From: Mycolicibacterium sp. YH-1
Lineage (GTDB): Bacteria; Actinomycetota; Actinomycetes; Mycobacteriales; Mycobacteriaceae
DNA length: 64,000 nucleotides
Direction: 5' to 3'
Assembly (NCBI RefSeq): GCF_022557175.1
Contig: NZ_CP092915.1
Location: forward strand, 5,828,001-5,892,000
A program made the translations under genes and the position numbers. Under the pieces are notes generated by a model. It saw nothing but the letters and a program-made list of their open reading frames with translations, did not search any database and was not told the DNA's origin. Shown piece after piece: positions 1-10,331 of this stretch (the stretch's first letter is position 1; each line of letters starts with the position of its first letter).

Positions 1-729
1 GCTTGCCACCACCACGTCAAACCGGTCGGGATGCATCACGAAGTTAGCCGCCAGGATGTCGATGTGATACTTGTCGACGCGCACGTCGCCGTACCCCGAA
101 GCCATCGCCTCCACACGTTCGTCCCAATAGGGCATCGTGATCGAGATTCCGTTGCTCTTCGTCGCCGACGTGAGATGCCTCTTTGGTCGGTTCTGGGCAA
201 GATCGAAGGCGTACTTGAGGATTCGGTCGACGCCGGTGCGCGTCATCACGGTCTCCTGCATGACGATCTCGCGGTGGGTGCCCTCGAACATCTTGCCACC
301 GATGCTGGAGTACTCGCCCTCCGTGTTCTCCCGGACCACGTAGAAGTCGACGTCGCCCGGTTCACGGCCGGCCAGCGGGCTGCGCACTCCCGGCAGCAGT
401 CTCACCGGACGTAGGTTGACGTACTGATCAAAGTGACGCCGGAACTGCAGAAGGCTGCCCCACAGGGAAACATGATCAGGGACGACGGCGGGCCACCCGA
501 CCGCTCCGAAGAAGATGGCATCGAACGCACTCAGTTCGTCGAACCAGCCGTCGGGCAGCATCTGCCCCGTCTTGCTCCAGTAGTCCGCACTTGCGTAGTC
601 GAACTGCTCGATGTCGACGGCGAAATCGAATGCTGAGGCCGCGGCTTCGAGCACCTTGACGCCCTCGGGCATGACTTCCTTGCCGATGCCGTCGCCAGCG
701 ATGGCGGCGATTCGATGGGTTACACCCAT
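1..729 (-). CDS. Tartrate/D-malate dehydrogenase (isocitrate/isopropylmalate dehydrogenase superfamily), 3' end outside window
   Basis: The minus strand is open from an ATG at 729 to the window edge (243 codons), so the N-terminal two thirds of a roughly 360-residue enzyme is present. Family signatures are an early AGDGIGKEV turn, FGAVGWP near residue 75, RENTEGEYSSIGG and TSATKSNG, the usual NAD- and substrate-binding segments. By homology it oxidatively decarboxylates D-malate or tartrate in the cytosol using NAD and a divalent metal. It diverges from a LysR gene, the common arrangement for dmlA/dmlR-type loci. The exact substrate (D-malate, L-tartrate or an isopropylmalate analogue) cannot be fixed from sequence. 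Confidence 0.85.
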   Translation of the reverse strand, partial: MGVTHRIAAIAGDGIGKEVMPEGVKVLEAAASAFDFAVDIEQFDYASADYWSKTGQMLPDGWFDELSAFDAIFFGAVGWPAVVPDHVSLWGSLLQFRRHFDQYVNLRPVRLLPGVRSPLAGREPGDVDFYVVRENTEGEYSSIGGKMFEGTHREIVMQETVMTRTGVDRILKYAFDLAQNRPKRHLTSATKSNGISITMPYWDERVEAMASGYGDVRVDKYHIDILAANFVMHPDRFDVVVAS

Positions 730-812
730 GGTGCTGCGCTCCGATCTCAGCCGTACCGTGTTAGTGATTACCACCGTATTCGGCAACAAGACAGAGTAAT
801 AGGGCGCCGACA

Positions 813-827
813 GCAACATAAAGTTGC
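813..827. promoter_or_regulatory. Candidate LysR operator
   Basis: A perfect inverted repeat, GCAAC-ataaa-GTTGC, lies in the 126-bp gap between the divergent dehydrogenase and LysR genes. Size and symmetry fit a LysR box, about 29 bp before the LysR start. No binding data; assignment is by position and symmetry. Confidence 0.45.
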
Positions 828-855
828 CCGATACGACATAAGACGAGGAGCCGCC

Positions 856-1752
856 GTGAGCATGTCCGATGACGTCGCGTTCTTCGAGGTCGTCGCTCGA
901 TCACCCAGTCTCACCGAGGTGGGCCGGGAGATGGGCATCTCGGTCTCGGCGGTCAGCAAACGACTGGCGCACCTCGAGAAGCGGCTCGGCGTGCGCCTCG
1001 TGCAGCGGAGCACCCGACGGCTGACCCTAACGATGGAAGGGGAACGCTACGCCGCAGGCGCGGCGGTGATCGCAGCGCAGTTGGCCGAGCTCGAGGAGTC
1101 CGTCACGGGTAACTACTCGCAACTGCGTGGGCGCATCCGGATTCACTCGTCGGTCGGCCTTGGCAGAGCGCATATCGCTCCCCTGCTGGCGGAATTCGTC
1201 GAGCAGAACCCGCACGTCCAGGTCGACGTCGAACTATCCGCCAAACCCTTCGCCACTGCGGGTACGCCATTCGATATTGCAATTCGCGTTGGCGCTCTGC
1301 AGGACTCGCGGTTAACGGGAAGGAGACTGCACCCGAACCGACGGGTCGTATGCGCGTCCCCGGAGTATCTGCTGCGACACGGAACTCCTGAGTCGATCAG
1401 CGACCTCGATCACCACAACTGCATAGTCCTACGCCAGGACGAGGGCGACTTCGCGCTGTGGCGGTTCGGAGGCGAGGGGAACGAGATGTCAATTCGCGTG
1501 GCGGGAAACATGATCAGCAACGACGGTGACGTCACGACGCAATGGTGCCTGGACGGTCGCGGGCTGTTGATGCGCTCCTTGTGGCACGTTCGGCCGATGC
1601 TCGACGCCGGAACGCTCGTCCAGGTGCTTCCGGACATCGAGACACCGCCCGCCGACATCCACGCCGTCTACTCGGCCACTCCGGAACCACCCCGCAGAGT
1701 GCGAGCGGCCGTGGACTACCTACAGGACCGGCTCGGCGACCGCCTCCGCTGA
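856..1752 (+). CDS. LysR-family transcriptional regulator (DmlR-like)
   Basis: 298 residues, normal for LysR regulators. An N-terminal winged helix-turn-helix (residues about 5-62, including SVSAVSKRLAHLEKRLG and the wing RSTRRLTLT) is followed by a periplasmic-binding-type effector domain. The GTG at 856 is chosen because AGGAG at 846-850 sits at ideal spacing; an in-frame ATG at 862 is the alternative. The open frame extends upstream to 715 but that part overlaps the promoter. Divergence from the tartrate/D-malate dehydrogenase suggests it activates that gene in response to its substrate. Confidence 0.85.
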   Translation: MSMSDDVAFFEVVARSPSLTEVGREMGISVSAVSKRLAHLEKRLGVRLVQRSTRRLTLTMEGERYAAGAAVIAAQLAELEESVTGNYSQLRGRIRIHSSVGLGRAHIAPLLAEFVEQNPHVQVDVELSAKPFATAGTPFDIAIRVGALQDSRLTGRRLHPNRRVVCASPEYLLRHGTPESISDLDHHNCIVLRQDEGDFALWRFGGEGNEMSIRVAGNMISNDGDVTTQWCLDGRGLLMRSLWHVRPMLDAGTLVQVLPDIETPPADIHAVYSATPEPPRRVRAAVDYLQDRLGDRLR

Positions 1753-1781
1753 CAACGTGGATTCCGTTGCCGTACGCACAC

Positions 1782-2684
1782 TCACCAGCCGCGTGCGGCG
1801 AGCCGGTGTGGCTGTGCGATGTCCTCGACGTTGATGCCGACCATGGCCTCACCCAGCCCGCGCGACACCTTGGCCAGGACATCGGCGTCGTCGTAGAAGG
1901 TGGTGGCCTTCACGATTGCCGCGGCCCGCGCGGCGGGGTCACCGGACTTGAAGATGCCCGAGCCCACGAACACACCCTCGGCGCCGAGCTGCATCATCAT
2001 CGCGGCATCGGCCGGGGTGGCGATGCCGCCGGCGGTGAACATCGTGACGGGCAGCTTGCCCGCGCGAGCCACCTCGACCACCAGGTCATACGGTGCCTGC
2101 AGTTCCTTTGCGGCGACGAACAACTCGTCGGTCGACAAGGAGCCGAGCCTGCGGATCTCGCCGAGGATCGTGCGCATGTGGGTGGTCGCGTTGGAGACAT
2201 CCCCGGTGCCGGCCTCACCCTTGGAGCGGATCATCGCCGCCCCCTCGGTGATGCGGCGCAGCGCCTCGCCCAGGTTGGTCGCGCCACACACGAAGGGAAC
2301 CGTGAACTTCCACTTGTCGATGTGGTTGGCGTAGTCGGCCGGGGTCAGCACCTCGGACTCGTCGACGTAGTCCACGCCGAGGCTGCCCAGGATCTGCGCC
2401 TCCACGAAGTGACCGATGCGGACCTTGGCCATCACAGGGATGGTGACCGCGGCGATGATGCCGGAGATCATGTCCGGATCGCTCATCCGCGATACGCCAC
2501 CCTGGGCTCGAATATCGGCGGGCACACGCTCGAGCGCCATGACCGCGACCGCACCTGCGGCCTCGGCGATGCGAGCCTGCTCCGGGGTGACGACGTCCAT
2601 GATGACCCCACCCTTGAGCATCTCGGCCATACCGCGCTTCACGCGGGCGGTGCCCACCGTCTTATCCTCTGCTGCAGCAGTCAT
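1782..2684 (-). CDS. pdxS: Pyridoxal 5'-phosphate synthase lyase subunit PdxS
   Basis: 300 residues, very close to mycobacterial PdxS along its whole length. It forms PLP from ribose 5-phosphate, glyceraldehyde 3-phosphate and ammonia. The catalytic aspartate (GGVIMDVV), the first imine lysine ([12 protein letters not shown]) and the second lysine ([11 protein letters not shown]) are all present. ATG 2684 has GAGAG at good spacing; ATG 2696, overlapping the sdaA stop, is possible. It is the last gene of the glycine-riboswitch operon. The glutaminase partner PdxT, which normally supplies ammonia, is not adjacent. In this operon the glycine cleavage reaction itself releases ammonia and GcvP, GlyA use PLP, which gives the gene a plausible local role. 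Confidence 0.93.
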   Translation of the reverse strand: MTAAAEDKTVGTARVKRGMAEMLKGGVIMDVVTPEQARIAEAAGAVAVMALERVPADIRAQGGVSRMSDPDMISGIIAAVTIPVMAKVRIGHFVEAQILGSLGVDYVDESEVLTPADYANHIDKWKFTVPFVCGATNLGEALRRITEGAAMIRSKGEAGTGDVSNATTHMRTILGEIRRLGSLSTDELFVAAKELQAPYDLVVEVARAGKLPVTMFTAGGIATPADAAMMMQLGAEGVFVGSGIFKSGDPAARAAAIVKATTFYDDADVLAKVSRGLGEAMVGINVEDIAQPHRLAARGW

Positions 2685-2695
2685 TTTCACTCTCA

Positions 2696-4078
2696 TCAGC
2701 ATTCGACGAAACTCACAGGAACATTGATCGCAAGCCCACCGGTGGAGGTCTCCTTGTACTTGGTGAGCATGTCCGCGCCCGTGCTGCGCATGGTCTCCAG
2801 AACCTGGTCGAGACTCACCCGATGGGTACCATCGCCGCGCAGCGCCATCCGGGCGGCGTTGATCGCCTTTCCCGCCGAAATGGCGTTGCGCTCGATACAG
2901 GGCACCTGGACCAGTCCGGCGATGGGGTCACACGTCAGTCCGAGGCTGTGTTCCATGGCGATCTCGGCGGCATTCTCGGTTTGTTGGGGCGTGCCGCCGA
3001 GGATTTCGGCCAACCCGGCGGCTGCCATCGACGCTGCCGAGCCGACCTCGCCCTGACAACCGACCTCTGCCCCGGAGATCGACGCCCGTTCCTTACACAG
3101 GGAACCGATCGCGCCGGCGGTCAGGAGGAAGCGCACTGCGGTGTCATCTGGGTTGCGGCGGCCACACTCGGTGTAGTGCATCGCATAGTGCAACACAGCC
3201 GGGATGATGCCGGCCGCGCCGTTGGTCGGCGCGGTGACGACGCGACCACCGGAGGCGTTCTCCTCGTTGACCGCCAACGCGACCAAATTGACCCAGTCCT
3301 CGGCGAACTCGGGCCTGCGATCGGGATCCTCGGCCTGCAGCTGCTCGAACCACCGGTGGGCCCGGCGGCGGACCCGCAGCACGCCCGGCAGCAGTCCGTC
3401 ACGTTGCATACCGCGGTTCTGGCACTCGACCATCACGTCACGGATGTGCAGAAGTCCGTCACGGACCTCACGTTCGGTGCGCAGCGTGCGCTCGTGAGCG
3501 AGCATGATGCCGCCCACCGACAATCCGAGAGTCCCTGTCAGCGCGAGCAGTTCCTCTGCGGAGCCGAACGACACCGCGCCGCGGCTGGGTGCGGTGGGCT
3601 GCGCGCTCTCCGCCTCCGTGACGACGAATCCGCCACCGACCGAGTAGTACGTCTGCCGATGCACCTCGGCGTACTCGCTCGTGAAGGCGATCAGCCGCAT
3701 CCCGTTGGGGTGGAAGGGCAGGCTGATCTGCGGGTGCAGATTGATCTCATCCTCGGCCAGGGCAATCGCGCGCTCGCCGCCCAGCCTGATCCTGCCGGTG
3801 TTTCGCATGGCCTGCAGACGCAGTTCCATGTCGTCGGTGTCGATCTCCTCCGGACGGCAGCCCTCGAGTCCGAGGAGGACCGCAGGCAGAGTGCCGTGTC
3901 CGGCCCCGGTTGCAGCAAGCGATCCGTAGAGGTCGACGCTCACGCAGGTGACGCTGTCGATCACCGCAAGCAGACGCAGATCGTCGACGAATCGCGCCGC
4001 GGCGCGCATCGGGCCCACCGTATGGGAACTGGACGGTCCGACACCCACCGAGAACAGGTCGAACACGCTGATGGTCAT
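2696..4078 (-). CDS. sdaA: L-serine dehydratase (iron-sulfur, single chain)
   Basis: 460 residues from ATG 4078 (AAGAG upstream); the longer frame to 4111 enters glyA. It deaminates L-serine to pyruvate and ammonia. The N-terminal domain has [16 protein letters not shown], and the C-terminal domain has the cysteines expected to hold a 4Fe-4S cluster ([31 protein letters not shown]). It lies 4 bp after glyA, so the two are translationally close. In this operon it completes a route from glycine through serine to pyruvate, which argues for catabolic rather than biosynthetic use of glycine. Confidence 0.95.
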   Translation of the reverse strand: MTISVFDLFSVGVGPSSSHTVGPMRAAARFVDDLRLLAVIDSVTCVSVDLYGSLAATGAGHGTLPAVLLGLEGCRPEEIDTDDMELRLQAMRNTGRIRLGGERAIALAEDEINLHPQISLPFHPNGMRLIAFTSEYAEVHRQTYYSVGGGFVVTEAESAQPTAPSRGAVSFGSAEELLALTGTLGLSVGGIMLAHERTLRTEREVRDGLLHIRDVMVECQNRGMQRDGLLPGVLRVRRRAHRWFEQLQAEDPDRRPEFAEDWVNLVALAVNEENASGGRVVTAPTNGAAGIIPAVLHYAMHYTECGRRNPDDTAVRFLLTAGAIGSLCKERASISGAEVGCQGEVGSAASMAAAGLAEILGGTPQQTENAAEIAMEHSLGLTCDPIAGLVQVPCIERNAISAGKAINAARMALRGDGTHRVSLDQVLETMRSTGADMLTKYKETSTGGLAINVPVSFVEC

Positions 4079-4082
4079 GCTC

Positions 4083-5351
4083 TTACAGTCCCGGATAGAG
4101 CGGGTACGCATCGGCCAATGAGCGCACGCGAGCGCGGAGGTCGGTGGTGTCGCCGCCCTCCTCGGCGATGAGTGCCTGCGCGATCAGCTCAGCGACGATC
4201 GCGAAGTCGGCGGTGCTGAAGCCTCGGGTCGCCAGCGCGGGTGTGCCGATGCGGAGTCCCGACGTCACCATCGGAGGCCGCGGGTCGAAGGGGACCGCGT
4301 TGCGATTGACCGTGATCCCGATGGCTTCCAGTCGATCTTCGGCTTGTTGACCATCGATGGCGGCGTCTCGCAGATCGACGACGACCAGGTGCACGTCGGT
4401 GCCACCGGTGACGACGGCGATGCCGGCCTCCTTGGCGTCGGCGGCGCTGAGGCGTTCGGCGATGATTCTCGCCCCGTCGATGCAACGCTGCTGACGCTCT
4501 CGGAAGTCGGGCTCGGCGGCCATCTTGAATGCCGTTGCCTTGCCGGCGATCACGTGTTCCAGCGGGCCGCCCTGCTGACCGGGAAACACCGCCGAGTTGA
4601 TCTTCTTGGCGATGTCGGCGTCATTGGTCAGGATGATCCCGCCGCGCGGCCCGCCCAGTGTTTTGTGCGTGGTGGAGGTGACCACGTGCGCATGCGGAAC
4701 CGGTGAGGGATGCAGACCTGTGGCGACCAGTCCGGCAAAGTGGGCCATGTCGACCATCAGATAGGCGCCCACCTCATCGGCGATCTCGCGGAAGCGCGCG
4801 AAGTCAAGCTGACGCGGATAGGCCGACCATCCCGCGATGATGAGTTGGGGCCGGTGTTCGCGCGCCGCGGCCGCGACCTCATCCATGTCGATGAGGTAGT
4901 CCTTCTCCGAGACTCCGTAGGCGGCAACCTTGTAGAGTTTGCCGGAGAAGTTGATCTTCATGCCGTGGGTGAGATGTCCCCCATGTGCCAGGGACAGGCC
5001 CAGAATGGTGTCGCCGGGCTTGATCAACGCGTGCATCACCGCGGCGTTGGCGGTGGCACCCGAATGCGGTTGCACGTTGGCGTACTCGGCACCAAAGAGC
5101 CCTTTGACACGGTCGATCGCCAGCTGCTCGATACCGTCGACGTGTTCGCAGCCGCCGTAGTAGCGGCGCCCCGGGTATCCCTCGGCGTACTTGTTGGTCA
5201 GCACGGAGCCCTGGGCCTGCATGACCGATACCGGCGCGTGGTTCTCCGACGCGATCATCTCCAGGCCGGTGCGCTGGCGCTCCAGTTCCCTGCCGATAAG
5301 TGTCGCAACGTCTGGATCATATTCCGCCAGTGATTGATTCAGGGCACTCAC
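4083..5351 (-). CDS. glyA: Serine hydroxymethyltransferase
   Basis: 422 residues, full length. PLP enzyme that interconverts serine plus THF with glycine plus 5,10-methylene-[12 protein letters not shown] near residue 37, the PLP-lysine motif [13 protein letters not shown] around residue 228 and [10 protein letters not shown] are visible. The GTG start overlaps the gcvH stop by 4 bp (GTGA), indicating coupling. With GcvPTH it allows two glycines to be converted to one serine, which SdaA then degrades. Mycobacteria normally have another glyA elsewhere, so this is probably a catabolic paralogue. Confidence 0.96.
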   Translation of the reverse strand: MSALNQSLAEYDPDVATLIGRELERQRTGLEMIASENHAPVSVMQAQGSVLTNKYAEGYPGRRYYGGCEHVDGIEQLAIDRVKGLFGAEYANVQPHSGATANAAVMHALIKPGDTILGLSLAHGGHLTHGMKINFSGKLYKVAAYGVSEKDYLIDMDEVAAAAREHRPQLIIAGWSAYPRQLDFARFREIADEVGAYLMVDMAHFAGLVATGLHPSPVPHAHVVTSTTHKTLGGPRGGIILTNDADIAKKINSAVFPGQQGGPLEHVIAGKATAFKMAAEPDFRERQQRCIDGARIIAERLSAADAKEAGIAVVTGGTDVHLVVVDLRDAAIDGQQAEDRLEAIGITVNRNAVPFDPRPPMVTSGLRIGTPALATRGFSTADFAIVAELIAQALIAEEGGDTTDLRARVRSLADAYPLYPGL

Positions 5352-5749
5352 GCTGTCGCCTCGTTCTTCGCCGCGTACTCGGCAGCGGTCAGAAGCGTTC
5401 CCGTTGCGGTTGCCTGCACGGCGAACAACCAGCCCTCGCCGTACGGGTCTGCGGTGATGATGCTGGGGTCGCTCTTGACGGCCTCGTTGATCTCGACCAC
5501 CCGACCGGTGACCGGCGGAAACAGTTCGGACACCGTCTTGGTGGACTCGACTTCACCACAGCTCTCGCCTGCGACGATCTCAGCGCCGACCTCGGGCAGC
5601 TCAACGTAGACGAGTTCGCCGAGTGAGTCCGTGGCGATGGAGGTGACACCGACGCGCACGGGTCCATCAGGCAAGTCCGCGCCGGGTGGCAGCGAAACCC
5701 ACTCGTGTTCTTCGGTATAGCTACGGTCGTCGGGAATGGTGTCAGACAT
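5348..5749 (-). CDS. gcvH: Glycine cleavage system H protein
   Basis: 133 residues, the typical size. The lipoyl attachment lysine is in [15 protein letters not shown] (about residue 68). The protein shuttles the aminomethyl group between GcvP and GcvT on its lipoyl arm. ATG 5749 follows AAGGAG at ideal spacing. It sits between gcvT (34 bp) and glyA (4-bp overlap). It needs lipoylation, which links it to the LipA gene diverging from this operon. Confidence 0.96.
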   Translation of the reverse strand: MSDTIPDDRSYTEEHEWVSLPPGADLPDGPVRVGVTSIATDSLGELVYVELPEVGAEIVAGESCGEVESTKTVSELFPPVTGRVVEINEAVKSDPSIITADPYGEGWLFAVQATATGTLLTAAEYAAKNEATA

Positions 5750-5783
5750 GCGGTCTCCTTGAGGGGGTTGTGGACGCTGGTCG

Positions 5784-6896
5784 TCAGGACCGGCGGTAGA
5801 ACGGGGGGCGCACGACGGTGAAGGGCTGCTTCGTGCCGCGGATATCGACGCTGACTTCGGTGCCGGGTTCAGCGAGCGCGGTGTCGACGTAGGCGAGGGC
5901 GATGGGGTAGCCCAGTGTCGGGGACAGTGCGCCGGAGGTCACGGTGCCGACCGGCGCTTCACCGCTGTCGAACACCGAGTACCCGGCGCGCGCGGCGCGG
6001 CGGCCACCGCCGGTGAGCCCGACGAGTTTCTGACCGATCGGCGCCTCGGAGGCTTGCTGCAATGCGTCCCTGCCCACAAATGGCTTGTCCAGCTTCACCA
6101 CTCGTCCCAGTCCCGCTTCGAAGGGGTTGGTGTCGCGGGTCAGTTCGTGGCCGTAGAGCGCCATGCCTGCCTCCAGGCGGAGACTGTCGCGGCACGCGAG
6201 CCCCGCTGCGGTGCCGCCATGCTCGGTGGTGGCGGCCAGCAGTGCCTGCCAGAGCGCGACCGCCTGGTGGTTGGGCACGTACAACTCGAAGCCGTCTTCG
6301 CCGGTGTAGCCGGTGCGCGCCAGCAGGACGTCGATCCCGGCCACCGTCGCCGGTGTCGAGGCGTAGTACTTCAGGTCTTCGACGAGCGCCACCTGCTCCG
6401 ACGGCACGAGTTGGGTGACGATGTCCTGGGACTTCGGCCCCTGGACCGCCAGCAGCGCGGTCTGGGACGACTGATCGTCGACCTCGGCGGCGAACCCCTT
6501 CACCCGGTCGACCAGTTCACCGGACACCGCGGCGACGTTCGATGCGTTTGCGACGACGAGGAATTCGTCGTCGGCCAACCGGTAGACGACGAGATCGTCG
6601 ATGACCCCGCCTGCGGTGTCGCACAGCAGGGAGTACTTCGCCTTGCCGACGACAACCTTGGACAGCTCACCGGCCAGGGCGTGGTCGAGCATGGCGTCGG
6701 CTTGGGCGCCCCGGATGTAGATCTCGCCCATGTGGGACAGATCGAACAAGCCTGCGGTGGATCGGACGGCGCGGTGCTCTGCGAGCTCGCTGACGTACTT
6801 CAACGGCATCTGCCAGCCGGCGAAGTCGGTGAAGTGGGCGTTCAACGCCTGGTGTTCGGCGAGCAACGGGGACGCTGGTGACGTGGTGGTGGTCAT
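5784..6896 (-). CDS. gcvT: Glycine cleavage system aminomethyltransferase (T protein)
   Basis: 370 residues. It transfers the methylene group from aminomethyl-H-protein to tetrahydrofolate and releases ammonia. [10 protein letters not shown] and [10 protein letters not shown] near the N-terminus, [14 protein letters not shown] near the middle and the C-terminal barrel ([22 protein letters not shown]) are the family landmarks. Its ATG overlaps the gcvP stop by 4 bp (ATGA), so the two are probably translated together. Confidence 0.96.
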   Translation of the reverse strand: MTTTTSPASPLLAEHQALNAHFTDFAGWQMPLKYVSELAEHRAVRSTAGLFDLSHMGEIYIRGAQADAMLDHALAGELSKVVVGKAKYSLLCDTAGGVIDDLVVYRLADDEFLVVANASNVAAVSGELVDRVKGFAAEVDDQSSQTALLAVQGPKSQDIVTQLVPSEQVALVEDLKYYASTPATVAGIDVLLARTGYTGEDGFELYVPNHQAVALWQALLAATTEHGGTAAGLACRDSLRLEAGMALYGHELTRDTNPFEAGLGRVVKLDKPFVGRDALQQASEAPIGQKLVGLTGGGRRAARAGYSVFDSGEAPVGTVTSGALSPTLGYPIALAYVDTALAEPGTEVSVDIRGTKQPFTVVRPPFYRRS

Positions 6897-9796
6897 ACGA
6901 GGGCTTCCTCGAGGTCGGGAGTCGGAGTCGAAACAGTCGTCATTTCAAAGGCTTCTGGTGCTGGGCAGGAGCAGACCAGGTTGCGGTCGCCGTGGACGCC
7001 GTCGATGCGCCGCACCGGCGACCAGTACTTCGCTGCCCGCAAGGTCGCGACGGGGAAGGCGGCGAGCCGGCGCGAGTACGGCAGATCCCAGTCGTCGGCC
7101 ACGATCTGCTCAGCGGTGTGGGGCGCCTGGCGCAGGGGGCTGCGTTCCAGTGGCCACACGCCATCCCCGACGCTGTCGATCTCGCCGCGGATCGCGATCA
7201 TGGCGTCGATGAACCGATCGAGTTCGCCGAGATCCTCGGACTCGGTGGGTTCGACCATCAGTGTCCCGTTCACCGGGAAGGAGAGCGTCGGAGCGTGGAA
7301 CCCATAGTCGATCAGCCGCTTCGCGACGTCTTCGGCGGTGACGCCGGTCTGCTTGGTCAGACCGCGCAGATCCAGGATGCACTCGTGCGCAACCAGACCG
7401 GTGGGCCCCGTGTAGAGCACGGGGAAGTGCGGATCTAGCCGCGCGGCGACGTAGTTGGCGGCCAGCACTGCCATCTTCGTGGCGTCGGTCAAACCGTCCG
7501 CTCCCATCAGCGCGATGTAGGCCCACGTGATGGGCAGAATGGCCGCCGAGCCGTGGTTCGCCGCCGAGACTGGGCTCCCCGCGGCACCGTCGCCGAGTGG
7601 GTCACCCGGCAGGAAGGGGGCCAGGTGCGCGCGCACGGCGACCGGGCCGACGCCCGGTCCACCACCGCCGTGGGGTATGCAGAACGTCTTGTGCAGGTTC
7701 AGATGTGACACATCGCCGCCGAACCGTCCTGGCTTGGCCAGGCCCACCAGGGCGTTGAGGTTCGCCCCGTCGACATAGACCTGTCCGCCGGCCCGGTGGA
7801 CGAGTTCACAGACGGTGCGGACGTCCTCCTCGTAGACTCCGTGCGTCGACGGGTAGGTCAGCATGATCGCCGCGACGCGGCCCTGGTGACTGGCAAGTTT
7901 GGCCTGCAGGTCGTCCGAGTCGATGTTGCCATTGGCGGCGGTGGCCACCACGGCGACCCGCATACCGGCCAAGACCGCCGAGGCGGCGTTGGTGCCATGC
8001 GCCGACTGCGGGATGAGGCAGACGTCCCTGTCGAATTCACCACGGCTGTCGTGGTAGGCCTTGATCGCCAGCAGCCCGGCGAGTTCGCCCTGCGACCCGG
8101 CATTGGGCTGCAACGACACGTTGTCGTATCCGGTGATCTCGGAAAGCCAGGTCTGCAGGTCGGCGATCAGCTTCTGATAGCCCAGCGTCTGATCCCGAGG
8201 TGCATGCGGGTGAATACCGGCGAAGCCCGGCCAGCTGATCGGCTCCATCTCGACGGCGGAGTTGAGTTTCATCGTGCACGACCCCAGCGGGATCATCGTC
8301 CGATCCAGCGCGAGGTCCTTGTCCGACAGTTTCCTCAGGAAGCGCATCATGGCGGTTTCGGAGCGGTGTGCGTGAAAAACGTTGTGCTGCAAGTACGCAG
8401 TGGTGCGAAGCGCGGCGCTAGGCAGCTGCCACTGGGCGGCGTGGGGTTCACCGGCACCGAACACGGCGACGACCTTGGCGACGACATCGTCGGTGGTGCA
8501 CTCGTTGCAGGCGATCGCAACGTGGTTCGCATCGACGAGACGCAGGTTGATGCCCGCGAGTTCGGCACGTACGACGATGTCGCGTGCCTGACCCGGCACG
8601 CGGACCAGGACGGTGTCGAAGATTGCCTCGTGAACGACGTGGTGACCGGCGGCGTGCAGGCTCGTCGCGATGGTCCTGGCGTGAGCGTGCACGCGTTTGG
8701 CGATGGCGCGCAGACCTTCTGGGCCGTGGTAGACCGCGTACATCGCCGCCACGTTGGCCAGCAGCGCCTGCGCCGTGCAGATGTTGCTGGTCGCCTTGTC
8801 ACGTCGGATGTGCTGTTCGCGAGTCTGCAGGGTGAGCCGGTAGGCCGGGGCTCCGTCGGCGTCGATCGAGACGCCCACCAGCCTTCCCGGCAGCATCCGC
8901 TCAAGACCGTCGCGCACCGCCATGTAACCGGCGTGCGGTCCGCCGAAGAACAGCGGCACACCGAAGCGCTGCGCTGAGCCCACCGCGATGTCGGCGCCCT
9001 GTTCGCCGGGCGGGACCAGCAGGGTCAACGACAGCAGGTCGGCCGCGACGGCGGCCAACGCGCCACGCTGGTGAGCTGCGGTGATCAGCGGCTCGAGGTC
9101 TCGGACGACACCGCTGGCACCAGGTGCCTGCAGCACGAGACCGAACAGGTCCCCATCGGGTAGGCCGTCGCCGAGGTCGGCGACGAGGACATCGATGCCG
9201 ACAGCGGCGGCTCGGCCACGGACCACGGCCAACGTCTGGGGCAGGCAGTCGGCATCGACGACGACCCGGGCCACATCGGACTTCGCCTTGTTGGCACGAC
9301 GCATGAGCAGGATCGCTTCCACCACGGCGGTGGCCTCGTCCAGCAGCGACGCTCCTGCCAGCGGTAGTGCCGTCAAATCCTCGATGACCTGCTGAAACGT
9401 AAGCAGTGCTTCGAGTCGGCCCTGGGAGATCTCCGGCTGGTACGGGGTGTAGGCGGTATACCAGGCCGGCGATTCCAGCATGTTGCGCCGCAGCACTGCC
9501 GGTGTGATGGTGTCGTGATAGCCCAGCCCGATCATCTGCACGCGGGTGTGGTTCTGGGCGGCCAGTGCGCGCAGATCCTCCAGGACCTGCTGTTCTGATC
9601 GCGCCGCCGGCAGGTGCATGACCTCGCGGTTTCGGATCTGCTGAGGTACAGCGGCGTCGATCAGCTCGTCGAGGGACGGGTATCCCAGTGTGTCGAGCAT
9701 GTGGTGCGTGGCCGAAGCGCTCGGTCCGATGTGCCGGGATGGGAAATCGCCTGCTGAGGCGGTGATTTGCGCCGTGTGGCGAGAACTGGCTGACAC
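6893..9796 (-). CDS. gcvP: Glycine dehydrogenase (decarboxylating), P protein
   Basis: 967 residues from GTG 9796, chosen because GGAG at 9804-9807 lies 7 bases upstream; the frame runs on to 9832 without a better start. PLP-dependent decarboxylase of the glycine cleavage system; fused N- and C-terminal halves. RHIGPS near the N-terminus, [20 protein letters not shown], and the PLP-lysine motif [18 protein letters not shown] are visible. It is the first gene after the tandem glycine riboswitch and leads the six-gene operon. M. tuberculosis keeps gcvB, gcvH and gcvT at separate loci, so this clustered arrangement is distinct from that organisation. Confidence 0.96.
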   Translation of the reverse strand: MSASSRHTAQITASAGDFPSRHIGPSASATHHMLDTLGYPSLDELIDAAVPQQIRNREVMHLPAARSEQQVLEDLRALAAQNHTRVQMIGLGYHDTITPAVLRRNMLESPAWYTAYTPYQPEISQGRLEALLTFQQVIEDLTALPLAGASLLDEATAVVEAILLMRRANKAKSDVARVVVDADCLPQTLAVVRGRAAAVGIDVLVADLGDGLPDGDLFGLVLQAPGASGVVRDLEPLITAAHQRGALAAVAADLLSLTLLVPPGEQGADIAVGSAQRFGVPLFFGGPHAGYMAVRDGLERMLPGRLVGVSIDADGAPAYRLTLQTREQHIRRDKATSNICTAQALLANVAAMYAVYHGPEGLRAIAKRVHAHARTIATSLHAAGHHVVHEAIFDTVLVRVPGQARDIVVRAELAGINLRLVDANHVAIACNECTTDDVVAKVVAVFGAGEPHAAQWQLPSAALRTTAYLQHNVFHAHRSETAMMRFLRKLSDKDLALDRTMIPLGSCTMKLNSAVEMEPISWPGFAGIHPHAPRDQTLGYQKLIADLQTWLSEITGYDNVSLQPNAGSQGELAGLLAIKAYHDSRGEFDRDVCLIPQSAHGTNAASAVLAGMRVAVVATAANGNIDSDDLQAKLASHQGRVAAIMLTYPSTHGVYEEDVRTVCELVHRAGGQVYVDGANLNALVGLAKPGRFGGDVSHLNLHKTFCIPHGGGGPGVGPVAVRAHLAPFLPGDPLGDGAAGSPVSAANHGSAAILPITWAYIALMGADGLTDATKMAVLAANYVAARLDPHFPVLYTGPTGLVAHECILDLRGLTKQTGVTAEDVAKRLIDYGFHAPTLSFPVNGTLMVEPTESEDLGELDRFIDAMIAIRGEIDSVGDGVWPLERSPLRQAPHTAEQIVADDWDLPYSRRLAAFPVATLRAAKYWSPVRRIDGVHGDRNLVCSCPAPEAFEMTTVSTPTPDLEEALV

Positions 9797-9852
9797 GAGG
9801 TGGCTCCGGTTTCGACAGTGCCCGGACCGCACCGGACATCGCTAAAAGGACA

Positions 9853-10041
9853 CCTCCCCGCTCTGTCCTGAAACCTGAGAGTCTGCGCGCGCCTTCTCGG
9901 CGGGCTCTACACCTTCGGTAAGTACCGGCTGTGAGACCGGTCCTGTTCTCCAGAGTTGCCTCTGCGCGGCGGTGCTGGGGCCTGAGAGATTCCCGGGGAG
10001 GAATTTGCTCCTACGGCGTCTCCCGAAGGAGATTCTCCCGC
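9853..10041 (-). promoter_or_regulatory. Tandem glycine riboswitch upstream of gcvP
   Basis: Read on the minus strand, the leader contains two glycine aptamers in a row. The first opens with GGGAGAATCTCC (about 10040) and has GCCGTAGGAGCAA, AATCTCTCAGGCCCC and ACTCTGGAGAACAG (about 9950). The second has ACCGAAGGTGTAGAGCCC, ACTCTCAGGTTTCAGGACAGAGCGGGGAG and ends near 9853. Order and conserved loops match the glycine riboswitch class, usually an ON switch. The following 56 bases lead to the gcvP ribosome-binding site. It predicts that the whole gcvPTH-glyA-sdaA-pdxS operon is induced by glycine. Confidence 0.93.
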
Positions 10042-10331
10042 TGCGCATCAATGGCGTATTGAGTTGTGGTGGGTGACGCTACACACCACGCCATGGTTTG
10101 TCACTACCGAAGTTCGGACGGGTTCGACGCGGCGTCCGTCTTGCCAACGACGATGTTCGTTTGGCATCGTGCAGGGTGTCGTTTCCGTGACCGCACACGT
10201 GCGAACGCCTCTAGGACTATCTGGGAACCGCGTGGTCCCCCGTCCAGTTCATCTGTCTCGCTGAGACTTCCGATCCCAATGACCTACGTCCGCGCGACGT
10301 TCGCCATCACATTTGCCGTGCAAGGAGCACC
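10042..10331. other. Intergenic promoter region between the gcv riboswitch and lipA
   Basis: About 290 bp carrying the divergent promoters of the riboswitch operon and of lipA. I found no second glycine aptamer on the plus strand and no convincing open frame. AAGGAG at 10321-10326 is the lipA ribosome-binding site. Confidence 0.5.

Noticed and set aside
1542-3056. Long plus-strand open frame opposite pdxS
   Set aside because: A high-GC antisense shadow; the opposite strand encodes a clear PdxS and the frame has no protein-like features.
2822-4171. Long plus-strand open frame opposite sdaA
   Set aside because: Shadow of SdaA, whose iron-sulfur and domain motifs are on the minus strand.
10042-10331. 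Second glycine riboswitch in front of lipA
   Set aside because: No aptamer core sequences on the plus strand.
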